Source of the DNA: Candidatus Saccharimonadota bacterium | GTDB lineage: Bacteria; Patescibacteriota; Saccharimonadia; Saccharimonadales; Saccharimonadaceae | DNA: 64,000 nt | Direction: 5' to 3' | NCBI GenBank assembly: GCA_017524405.1 | Contig: JAFWSJ010000002.1 | Coordinates: 1 to 64,000, forward strand | Shown: piece by piece, positions 49,665-57,562 of the stretch | Layout: each line of letters starts with the position of its first letter | Position numbering within the stretch: position 1 is the stretch's first letter | Position numbers and translations under genes: made by a program | Notes under the pieces: generated by a model | What the model was told of the DNA's origin: nothing | Databases searched by the model: none | The model's input: the letters and a program-made list of their open reading frames with translations, nothing else

Positions 49665-49693
49665 TTGACAATTACGCTTATGTATGCTACAAT
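49665..49693 (+). promoter_or_regulatory. Promoter of the small membrane protein at 49738
   Basis: TTGACA (49665-49670) and TACAAT (49688-49693), 17-nt spacer containing ACGCTTATG and ending TATGC (extended -10). Confidence 0.8.
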
Positions 49694-49737
49694 TAGAAGA
49701 TACCCTTTTATTCTTGGGGAAAGGAGGTAAAAATGGT

Positions 49738-49884
49738 ATGCACGACGATGCTGACGTTTATCGAAGTTCTAAAAGAGAACGCGAAAAGAGGCGCCAACAC
49801 AGGACGGCCATAAAAATCTATATGGCCACAGCCGTGCTGCTCGCGATTATGTCCGCGGCCGCCGCATTGATGGCAATCATGTAA
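49738..49884 (+). CDS. Small single-pass membrane protein, 48 residues
   Basis: A basic head (KREREKRRQHRT) followed by one membrane helix (MATAVLLAIMSAAAALMAIM). The ATG at 49738 is taken because the promoter starts transcription after the first in-frame ATG at 49684. AAAGGAGG (49720-49727) lies 10 nt upstream. A second ATG at 49733 in another frame, only 5 nt from the same site, would encode 26 residues, so either or both frames could be used. Unknown role. Confidence 0.55.
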   Translation: MHDDADVYRSSKREREKRRQHRTAIKIYMATAVLLAIMSAAAALMAIM

Positions 49885-49913
49885 GCAAACCGCCTACATA
49901 TTTGCAAGCAAAC

Positions 49914-49946
49914 AGCCCTGCCGGATTCCCGACAGGGCTAATTTTT
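49914..49946 (+). terminator. Terminator behind the small membrane protein
   Basis: AGCCCTG/CAGGGCT stem (49914-49920 with 49933-49939) followed by AATTTTT; also positioned at the end of the convergent peptidase gene. Confidence 0.85.
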
Positions 49947-51222
49947 ATACGGTTTCGAGGATGCGGGTCCAGAGCTCGTCAAGCTCGGCTTTGTTGATGG
50001 TGCCGACGGTTGCGAGGCCGGAGATGCCGGACTGCATGAAGAGGCGGGCGAGCTGAACGATTGAGCTCTTGTCGATGGCTTCGACCATCTTGGCGGCGTC
50101 AGACATTGGCTCGTAGCGACCAGTCGTAATGTAGTCCTTGAGATAATAATTGCTGATTTGTTCGGCGGTTTGGGCGAGCATTTGCTGGCGACCGAGCGCG
50201 TAGCTCTTCGCGGCAGCGATATCGGCCTCGCTGATGTCGCCATTGATAACCTTGCCGAGCTCGACCGCAATAAGGTCGAAGAGGTCGGCGGCGTTTTCGG
50301 AGTTCACTTCCCCGTCAAAATCCCAAGTACTAGACCAGCGGTCAGACTCTGTCTGTGAGCCCATGCCGTAGACGATGCCTTTTTTGCGCGCCTTGCCAAA
50401 AATCTTGCTGCTCATCGTTCCGTTCAAGATATGGTTGAGGCAGCCCATGGCATACTGTTCAGATGGCTCAAGCGGGCGGTTCAGGACAAACGAAAAACCG
50501 AAGCACATATTGCTGGCGTCCTTGCGGCGAATCACGACTGGATCGGTAGCCTGGTAGTCAGAATGCGGAATTTCGAATTTCTCGCCTGGTTTCAAATCCC
50601 AGTCTTCGAGCATGCTAATAATCTTGCGCTTACGGCCATGGAGATTGCCGGTAATGATGAACTGCATATTGTTTGCTGTATGCGTGCGATGATGATGGTC
50701 GCGAATATCTTTTAGTTCGATATCATTTATTGTCTTGAGGCGTTCGCCATAAGTCAGGACGTTTTCGCCAAGCGACTGCTGGAGCTTCGGCCAAATTAGG
50801 CGCGAATAATCGTTCTGGTAGCCAGTAAGCTCAGAGCGGACATTGCCCTTCTCGGAGGCCAGTTCTTCCTCGCAGAAGCGCGGCTTCGCGGCAGCAAGTT
50901 CCTGGAGACCCAAAATACGTTCCCATTCAAAGTCGGCGCATTCGGTTTCGTAGCAAATAAAGTAATCGGAAGTCCAAGCATTGTGGTAGGCGCCGTTCTT
51001 CGTGAACTCAGCCTCATAGGCCTGCTCGTCGCGATACTCGGCATTACGGCCGAAAGCCATGTGCTCCATAAGATGCGCGACCTCATAGATCTCCGGCTTC
51101 TTTACGAAACGGTTGCCGGCACGGAAAATAACCCGGATATTGAGAACCGGCGATTCTGGCGCGTCAATCAAAAGCCCCCGCCCACCAGATTTGAGCTTAA
51201 CTTCTTCTATCGAGTGTTTCAA
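49945..51222 (-). CDS. M16 family zinc peptidase
   Basis: A 425-residue peptidase of the insulinase/processing-peptidase family. The inverted zinc motif is HLMEHMAFG (HxxEH, near residue 50) and the third ligand Glu lies in ELASEKGNVRSEL. A second, non-catalytic M16 domain makes up the C-terminal half. The start is TTG directly after the SecA stop codon (TAATTG), so it is translated by coupling with secA. It could degrade peptides, perhaps cleaved signal peptides given its neighbour; that is inference. Confidence 0.9.
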   Translation of the reverse strand: MKHSIEEVKLKSGGRGLLIDAPESPVLNIRVIFRAGNRFVKKPEIYEVAHLMEHMAFGRNAEYRDEQAYEAEFTKNGAYHNAWTSDYFICYETECADFEWERILGLQELAAAKPRFCEEELASEKGNVRSELTGYQNDYSRLIWPKLQQSLGENVLTYGERLKTINDIELKDIRDHHHRTHTANNMQFIITGNLHGRKRKIISMLEDWDLKPGEKFEIPHSDYQATDPVVIRRKDASNMCFGFSFVLNRPLEPSEQYAMGCLNHILNGTMSSKIFGKARKKGIVYGMGSQTESDRWSSTWDFDGEVNSENAADLFDLIAVELGKVINGDISEADIAAAKSYALGRQQMLAQTAEQISNYYLKDYITTGRYEPMSDAAKMVEAIDKSSIVQLARLFMQSGISGLATVGTINKAELDELWTRILETV

Positions 51223-54123
51223 TTATCTGCGACCTTTTTTCTTGTTCTGGCGAGCCTGCTTCTTGGACTTGCGGGCTGCGTTGCGCTTGGCGTTGCGATC
51301 GGTGTTACGAGCGGAGCCGGACTTTTTGCTGGTGCCGACATTGCTCTGGCGCTCAGCGGCCTTACCTACGCCATGCTCATCTTTCGTAAACTCATCGTCC
51401 ATGTTCTTGACGCCGGCAGAAACCTCGTTGACGCCCTTTTCGGTAGCACCTTCAGCCATCTTGGTAAGCTCAGTGTCGTACTTGTCGTCGGAAACCTCAG
51501 CAACTTCCTGCATGCGGAGCGAGAGGAGAATCTTCATTACTTCCTCGCGGAGTGCACGCTGGAGGCCATCGAAGAGCTTCTGGGATTCAGAGCGATACTC
51601 TACGAGCGGATCGCGCTGACCAACAGAACGCCAGTGGATACCCTCGCGGAGGTGCTGCATGTTTTCAAGATGCTGCATCCAAAGAGTATCGAGAACGTTG
51701 AGGTATACTTCACGCTCAATCTTGCGCATCGTATCTTCGCCGAATTCAACTTCCTTATCATGGTACATTTCTTCAACCGCGGCCACTGCAAGCTTGTTGC
51801 GGTCTTTTTCGCGGCGCATGAGGCCGATGGACTCGATGAGATCCTCGTCGAGGTCAAAGACGGCCTTGAAGTTATCAACGAACTTCTTGTTTACGCGAGA
51901 GCTAAACTGAACGAGCTCGGCAATTTCGTCTTTGTAGAGGCGAGCAATCTCTGGGCGAATGTTATCTCCGTCGAGAATCTTACGACGCATCGTATAGACA
52001 ACCTTACGGTGGCGGTTAATGACGTTATCGTACTGAACAACGTTCTTGCGGGAGTCGAAGTTGAAACCTTCGATACGCTTCTGAGCAGACTCCAAGGTCT
52101 TACTCACCATGCGATTTCTGAGCGGCATGTCATCATCGACGCCAAGGCGCTTCATGATCATAGAGATACGGTCGCCCTGGAAGATGCGCATGAGGTCGTC
52201 TTCGCAAGATACGAAGAACTGAGTGGTACCTGGATCGCCCTGGCGGCCACCACGGCCACGGAGCTGATTATCAACGCGGCGAGAATCATGACGAGCGGTA
52301 CCAATCACGGCGAGACCGCCGAGTTCGACGACGCCCTTACCGAGCTTAATATCGGTACCACGACCTGCCATGTTGGTAGCGAGGGTAACTGCACCCTTTT
52401 CACCAGCCTTAGCAATAATCGCGGCCTCACGCTCATTGTTCTTTGCGTTCAAAATTTCGAATGGAACACCTTCCTTCTCGAGGTAGGCAGCGATGCGCTC
52501 ATTGTTCGCAATGGAGTCGGAGCCGACGAGAACCGGCTGGCCCTTTTCGTGGAATTTCTTGATCTCGTTTGCAATCGCCTTGAGCTTCGCAGCCTCGGTG
52601 CGATAGATGAGATCATCCTTATCAACGCGGATAATTGGCTTGTTTGGTGGAATCTGAATCACGTCGAGTGCGTAAATTTGCTGGAACTCCTCAGCCTCAG
52701 TAAATGCTGTACCGGTCATACCGGAAAGCTTGTTGTAGAGACGGAAGAAATTCTGGAAGGAAATCGTAGCGAGCGTGGTAGATTCCTCGCGAACCTGGAC
52801 ACCTTCTTTAGCTTCGATTGCCTGGTGGAGACCTTCGTTATAGCGGCGACCATGCATGAGACGACCGGTATGCTCATCGACGATCATGACCTCGCCAGAG
52901 TTCGTAACGACATAGTCCTTATCGCGCTTGAAGAGAGTCTCTGCGCGGAGAGCCTGCTCGAGGTGATAGACGATGCGAGTATTCTCGGTGCTATAGAGAG
53001 TCTCGACGCCAAGAATCTTCTGAACCTTCTCAACGCCAGCATCGGTTAGAGAAACCGTGCGGCGCTTTTCGTCGACAATGTAGTCTTCGTCAGCGAGCTG
53101 AGCGCAAACCTTAGCGAACTGGTAGTAGCTCTCTGGGTTGTCGGCAGCAGGAGCCGAAATAATAAGTGGCGTACGAGCCTCATCGATCAAGATGGAGTCC
53201 ACCTCATCGACGATCGCGAAGTTCAATTCGCGCTGGCGGAGATATTCGGCATCCTTGACCATGTTGTCGCGGAGATAATCGAAGCCGAATTCGTTGTTCG
53301 TACCATAGGTGATATCGCAAAGATAAGCTTCCTTGCGGGTGCATGGCTCGAGATGGCGCATGCGCGGATCGTCGTGATCCTCGTTCTCATAAGCCTTGTT
53401 ATAGCGGAAGCTAGCTTCGTTAATAATGACACCGACAGAGAGCCCGAGGAAGTCGTAGAGCTCACCCATCCAGCCAGCGTCACGCTGTGCGAGGTAGTCG
53501 TTAACGGTCACGATATGAACACCGCGGCCAGTCAAAGCATTAAGATATGCCGGTAAAGTAGCGACGAGAGTCTTACCTTCACCAGTCTTCATCTCGGCAA
53601 CGTTGCCTTCGTGAAGGACAATACCACCGATGAGCTGGACGTCGAATGGACGAAGCTTCAAAACGCGGTCGCTCGCCTCGCGAACGAGGGCGAATGCCTC
53701 TGGAAGAATCTGATCAAGCACCTTGTTATCGGCGGCAATGCGAGCCTTCTTATCGATCTTCTTTGGAGCTTTCTTGTCGTCCTTTTTAGCCTTCTTGCCT
53801 TTGACCTTCTCGACAGCCTTGGCGGCGACGGCTTGCTTATTGAGCTTATCGAAACGAGCCTTTAGCTTCTCGGTCTGAGCAGCAAGTTCTTTCTTGTCCA
53901 TCTTGGCATACTTTGGCCCGAGCTTATTAATCTCGTCGACGCGCTTTTTTAGACGATGAAGAGTTTTCTTCTGAGCGTCACCAAAAATATGCTGCAAAAC
54001 TTTGGTCGTTGCGGTCTTGTCGGCTAGTTTGTCTGTAGGTTTTTTGTCTTTAGGAGCCTTTTTGACTTTTGGAGTCTTGGCTACTTTTTCCACCCTTTTC
54101 TTATCTGACTTCCTCTCTTTCAT
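51223..54123 (-). CDS. secA: Preprotein translocase ATPase SecA
   Basis: A 966-residue motor that drives protein export through SecYEG. Walker A MKTGEGKTLVATLPAYLNAL, DEVDSILIDEARTPLIIS (Walker B), the preprotein cross-linking domain, ATNMAGRGTDIKLG and the helical scaffold with WRSVGQRDPLVEYRSE are all clear. Unusual are a Lys-rich N-terminal extension (residues 1-45), a Lys-rich insert at about 95-130 (VKGKKAKKDDKKAPKKIDKK) and a basic C-terminus (KQARQNKKKGRR) without the usual Cys/His zinc tail. TATACT lies 6 nt before the ATG (leaderless). Operon with the M16 peptidase. Confidence 0.97.
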   Translation of the reverse strand: MKERKSDKKRVEKVAKTPKVKKAPKDKKPTDKLADKTATTKVLQHIFGDAQKKTLHRLKKRVDEINKLGPKYAKMDKKELAAQTEKLKARFDKLNKQAVAAKAVEKVKGKKAKKDDKKAPKKIDKKARIAADNKVLDQILPEAFALVREASDRVLKLRPFDVQLIGGIVLHEGNVAEMKTGEGKTLVATLPAYLNALTGRGVHIVTVNDYLAQRDAGWMGELYDFLGLSVGVIINEASFRYNKAYENEDHDDPRMRHLEPCTRKEAYLCDITYGTNNEFGFDYLRDNMVKDAEYLRQRELNFAIVDEVDSILIDEARTPLIISAPAADNPESYYQFAKVCAQLADEDYIVDEKRRTVSLTDAGVEKVQKILGVETLYSTENTRIVYHLEQALRAETLFKRDKDYVVTNSGEVMIVDEHTGRLMHGRRYNEGLHQAIEAKEGVQVREESTTLATISFQNFFRLYNKLSGMTGTAFTEAEEFQQIYALDVIQIPPNKPIIRVDKDDLIYRTEAAKLKAIANEIKKFHEKGQPVLVGSDSIANNERIAAYLEKEGVPFEILNAKNNEREAAIIAKAGEKGAVTLATNMAGRGTDIKLGKGVVELGGLAVIGTARHDSRRVDNQLRGRGGRQGDPGTTQFFVSCEDDLMRIFQGDRISMIMKRLGVDDDMPLRNRMVSKTLESAQKRIEGFNFDSRKNVVQYDNVINRHRKVVYTMRRKILDGDNIRPEIARLYKDEIAELVQFSSRVNKKFVDNFKAVFDLDEDLIESIGLMRREKDRNKLAVAAVEEMYHDKEVEFGEDTMRKIEREVYLNVLDTLWMQHLENMQHLREGIHWRSVGQRDPLVEYRSESQKLFDGLQRALREEVMKILLSLRMQEVAEVSDDKYDTELTKMAEGATEKGVNEVSAGVKNMDDEFTKDEHGVGKAAERQSNVGTSKKSGSARNTDRNAKRNAARKSKKQARQNKKKGRR

Positions 54124-54142
54124 TGTTCCAGTATACCACAGC

Positions 54143-54499
54143 CTACTTCTTCAAAAAGCGCTTAAGGAATCCTTTCTTGTCGTAATTAGTTTTCTCAGTC
54201 TTAAAGCGGCGGATCTGGCCATCAAGCTTTGCTTCGAGGATATCAATACCGGCGTAGACGTTCGATGCCTGGTCCTTTGCGGCGAGCACCTTGCCGCCTG
54301 GGATATCCATGGAAACGGAGATTTCGTACTTGTTGCCATGAGCGCGGTCAACTTCGGAAACGACAACCTTTACGACGACATCTTTGCGGTTATTGCGTGG
54401 AAGATGGCGATCGAGCTTACCGATGCGCTTAATGACATATTTCTTGAAGCTCTCCTCAACCTTGTAATTTGAGCCACTAATTTCAATATTATCGATCAT
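54143..54499 (-). CDS. hpf: Ribosome hibernation factor, short HPF/RaiA type
   Basis: A 118-residue protein with the beta-alpha-beta-beta-beta-alpha HPF fold (DVVVKVVVSEVDRAHGNKYEISVSMDIPGG, KDQASNVYAGIDILEAKLDGQIRRFK) and a short basic tail. It binds the 30S decoding region and inactivates idle ribosomes. It lacks the C-terminal dimerisation domain of long HPF. The ATG directly follows the serS stop, and its ribosome site (GGAAAGGAG) lies inside the end of serS. Confidence 0.93.
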   Translation of the reverse strand: MIDNIEISGSNYKVEESFKKYVIKRIGKLDRHLPRNNRKDVVVKVVVSEVDRAHGNKYEISVSMDIPGGKVLAAKDQASNVYAGIDILEAKLDGQIRRFKTEKTNYDKKGFLKRFLKK

Positions 54500-55801
54500 T
54501 TAGATATTCTCCTTTCCATCCAAATATTTTTGCAGAACCTTTGGCACGCGAACCGTGCAGTCCGGATTCTGATAGTTTTCGATAATTGCAATCATAATAC
54601 GACCGAGTGCAAATGCAGTCGCATCGTTGGTATGAACAAGTTCGAGATCACCATTGTCGCGGCGGACGCGGGTCTGAAGACGGCGAGCCTGGTAATCAGT
54701 CATGTAGTCAGCGGTGTGCGTCTCGCGATACTTGCCCTGACCTGGGAGCCAAACCTCGATGTCGATGCCACGAGCATCCGGCTTACCAATATCAAAGGTA
54801 CATTTGCGAATCACGCGATAAGGTAACTCGAGTTGCTCGACGAGCCAGCGCTGAATCGCAACGAAGAACTCGTGCTCAGCGCGAGAAGTGTCCTTAGTCG
54901 AAAGGCTTTCCATCTCGAGCTTGTCGAACTGATGCATGCGGAAGATTCCCTCCATATCCTTGCCATAAGTGCCCGCCTCTTCGCGGAAGCTTGTAGCATA
55001 GCCAAGGTAACGAACTGGAAGTTCTTTCTCTTCGAAAATCTCATTCATGTGCATCGAACCTAGAACGTGCTCAGCGCTACCCTGAAGCCAGAGTTCCTGG
55101 CCCTCAATCTTGTAGCGGTCTTCGCGTGGCTCGAGGCGATCCATCGCATCGTAAACCTCAGTGCGAAGCATGAGCGGAGGAAGCACAATCGTAAATGGCT
55201 TCTCAGAAATCTTGCCCGTAAGACCAGCCTTCTCGATAATTTCTTTAATTACATCCTCGTTCGAGAGGCTATTCATAACGAAGTTGACGATTGCCATCTG
55301 AAGCTTGACCATATCGCCCTTGATGTAGGCGAAGCGAGCACCAGCAATCTTTGCGGCGCGCTCCTTGTCGAGCCAGCCACGCGCGATAGCAATCTCGGCG
55401 TGGTTCTTCGGGTCCTTGATGTCTGGGATCTCGCCGCAAACCTCGGCGACCTGATTGTCGTCTTCGGTTAAGCCGATCGGGACATCGTCTTCTGGGACAT
55501 TCGGCACGGTCTTGAGCTTCGCGATATACTCGGACTCAATCTCGGCGAGCTTTGGTTCCTTCTCGGCGAGCTGAGCTTTGAGCTCCTTGCCTTTCTCAAT
55601 TAATTCTGGGGCTGGTTTGTCGCCCTTCATTTGGGCGGAAATTTGATTGCGCTCCTGGCGGAGAGCATCGATTTCTCTGGATAGTTCCTTACGAGAATCG
55701 TCGAGTTTCAAAATCTCGTCGAGATCAATCTCGTAGGCTTTGTTGCGGATTGCATCCTCGACTTTCTGGCGATTCGCACGGATGTAATTAATATCTAACA
55801 T
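54500..55801 (-). CDS. serS: Seryl-tRNA synthetase
   Basis: A 433-residue class IIa synthetase: N-terminal tRNA-binding coiled coil (residues 1-105), then motif 2 around YATSFREEAGTYGKDMEGIFRMHQF and motif 3 near TNDATAFALGRIMIAIIENYQ. Full length. TATACT 9 nt before the ATG suggests an almost leaderless mRNA. First gene of serS-hpf. Confidence 0.97.
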   Translation of the reverse strand: MLDINYIRANRQKVEDAIRNKAYEIDLDEILKLDDSRKELSREIDALRQERNQISAQMKGDKPAPELIEKGKELKAQLAEKEPKLAEIESEYIAKLKTVPNVPEDDVPIGLTEDDNQVAEVCGEIPDIKDPKNHAEIAIARGWLDKERAAKIAGARFAYIKGDMVKLQMAIVNFVMNSLSNEDVIKEIIEKAGLTGKISEKPFTIVLPPLMLRTEVYDAMDRLEPREDRYKIEGQELWLQGSAEHVLGSMHMNEIFEEKELPVRYLGYATSFREEAGTYGKDMEGIFRMHQFDKLEMESLSTKDTSRAEHEFFVAIQRWLVEQLELPYRVIRKCTFDIGKPDARGIDIEVWLPGQGKYRETHTADYMTDYQARRLQTRVRRDNGDLELVHTNDATAFALGRIMIAIIENYQNPDCTVRVPKVLQKYLDGKENI

Positions 55802-55839
55802 ACTAGATATAGTATAGCATATAGACAGGGAGAATTCAG

Positions 55840-57423
55840 CTACTTGGCTTGGTGATAAAAATCTTTGCCTTTGAATGTATAGTAGACGGTTTCGCTGTCG
55901 GTTTTAATGCTAAAGTATTCATCTTTTCCGACCGACAATTGTCCATCGGGCAGCTGTTTTGCGCTCTTGCCTTTCGCGTCGATGAGGGCATGCTTGTCCA
56001 CTCCGTTCTCGCCAAAAATGAGTTTGCCGTCACGATAAAACTTGTACGAAGTATAGTTGCCAGACACAAGAACTTCGCCATCCGAGTTGAGCAAATCGCC
56101 GGTCTTGTTGACGAAGTCGAATGCGGAATAGTACTTGCCGTTACGCGAGATTGAGCTATATTTTTTCGAAATTGCCTTACCCTCTTTGTTGGCGAGGTAG
56201 TAGTACTCGTTAACTACGCCGGAGGTCGGATCGTTCACGATTATTCGCTCGTTCCCATCTAAGCCGAGCAGGCTGCCGCGATTTGTATTGAGCTCGAAGA
56301 GCTGATTGCCGTCGAGATCATATAGCGCAGCATGCTTTTCTTTGTTGTTGGCCACATAATAACCGCGGCTACGAACAAACGGCGCTACATCGGCGTTGAC
56401 GGATAGCTTCTCGGAGCCGTCAACGAAGATTGTAGCCTTGCCCTCTTTGGCATTAAACCGCGCATAATGTTTTTCGTCGAAAACGACCGTGTGATTATTG
56501 TCTTCGGTTAGATTCAGGTCGGTTATATCGAGGCCGCGCATAAGGAAGACTCCGTCATTTTTCGTGCAAGTCATATACTTGAACCCGTCAACCGAATCGG
56601 TCTCGTCTCTGAGCGCAATATTGCTACATTCTTCGCCATACTCCTTGATTTTTCCGTCTTTTACGACCGCCCAAACATTCTTGTCTCCTTCGGTGCCGCG
56701 AAGAACGAAAGTCTTCATGTCTTCCGATGTCGAGCTCAGACGATATGCGGCGTTCGTTTCTTGGTCTTTAATCTTGTTGAGAGTTTTATTATTAAAAATC
56801 ACGATATGGCCGTCATAGCTCATCGAAGTGGCCATTTTCTTGTTGTAAGTATTAAAGACCGGGCGGCTCTCGCTCCTAAAATCGAGTAACTTGCTGCCAG
56901 TAGCATTATATATAGAGTATTTGCCAGTTTCGGTCTCGACGGCTAGATATGGAGCACCGACCGCCTCGAAGGCCGAAACATAATTGTCGACAATAACATC
57001 GCCGTTGCCGTTTATAATAGTGTGTTTGCTGTCTTTATCGACCGCTTCAAAGAGACCGCCACGCGTTTCGAGATCCTCATAAGCGCCGAATTTGACCGTC
57101 ATGTCGCCGTTTTGGTTAATAATGCCATACTGGTTATCGGCATTGCGAACAAGCGAATGGCCGTTCACGAACGCGCTGGCAGATCTGAAAATGAAATCCG
57201 TTTTCTTTTCGCCTTTTTTATTGAAGAGCGCGTAATTCGAGCTCGTCGCACTCGTTTCGCGGATGAAGAATGCGTCGGAATCGTAAACAGTATGTTCTTC
57301 ACCGTCGCCATTTATGAGAAATAGCAGTCCGAGAACGACGCCCGCCGTCACAAGAACTGCTGCAGGCAGAATTAAAAGTTTTTTATCAAAACGTTTTTTC
57401 TTCGTAGACCTCTCTTGTTCCAT
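55840..57423 (-). CDS. Membrane-anchored WG-repeat-like protein
   Basis: A 527-residue protein with a basic head, one membrane helix (about residues 15-37, LLILPAAVLVTAGVVLGLLFLI) and a long extracytoplasmic beta-rich region. Repeats of about 30-45 residues carry motifs such as YALFNKKGEKKTDF, YGIINQNGDMTVKF and HTIINGNGDVIVDN, which resemble WG (KWG) repeats or beta-propeller blades. Role unknown; a ligand-binding surface protein is plausible. TATAAT (57436-57431) is 7 nt before the ATG, so it is leaderless. Divergent from giant surface protein 2. Confidence 0.8.
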   Translation of the reverse strand: MEQERSTKKKRFDKKLLILPAAVLVTAGVVLGLLFLINGDGEEHTVYDSDAFFIRETSATSSNYALFNKKGEKKTDFIFRSASAFVNGHSLVRNADNQYGIINQNGDMTVKFGAYEDLETRGGLFEAVDKDSKHTIINGNGDVIVDNYVSAFEAVGAPYLAVETETGKYSIYNATGSKLLDFRSESRPVFNTYNKKMATSMSYDGHIVIFNNKTLNKIKDQETNAAYRLSSTSEDMKTFVLRGTEGDKNVWAVVKDGKIKEYGEECSNIALRDETDSVDGFKYMTCTKNDGVFLMRGLDITDLNLTEDNNHTVVFDEKHYARFNAKEGKATIFVDGSEKLSVNADVAPFVRSRGYYVANNKEKHAALYDLDGNQLFELNTNRGSLLGLDGNERIIVNDPTSGVVNEYYYLANKEGKAISKKYSSISRNGKYYSAFDFVNKTGDLLNSDGEVLVSGNYTSYKFYRDGKLIFGENGVDKHALIDAKGKSAKQLPDGQLSVGKDEYFSIKTDSETVYYTFKGKDFYHQAK

Positions 57424-57472
57424 GCTTTTTATTATAACACGATGGATTTTTCGACTTTTTATGAAAAAGTAC

Positions 57473-57501
57473 TTGCAAATGCAAAAAGCTTATGCTTTAC
57501 T
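57473..57501 (+). promoter_or_regulatory. Promoter of surface protein 2
   Basis: TTGCAA (57473-57478) and TTTACT (57496-57501), 17-nt spacer ending GCTTATGC; same architecture as the promoter at 39464-39492. Confidence 0.7.
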
Positions 57502-57562
57502 AGGGAAAAGGGTCAAAATACAAACGGGAGAGGTCATGTCCAAAATAAAAACATGCAACAAA
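57488..57562 (+). repeat. 75-bp identical leader repeat, copy 2
   Basis: Identical to 39403-39477 read on the minus strand, covering the -10 box, leader, ribosome site and first nine codons. Identity stops abruptly on both sides. Confidence 0.95.
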
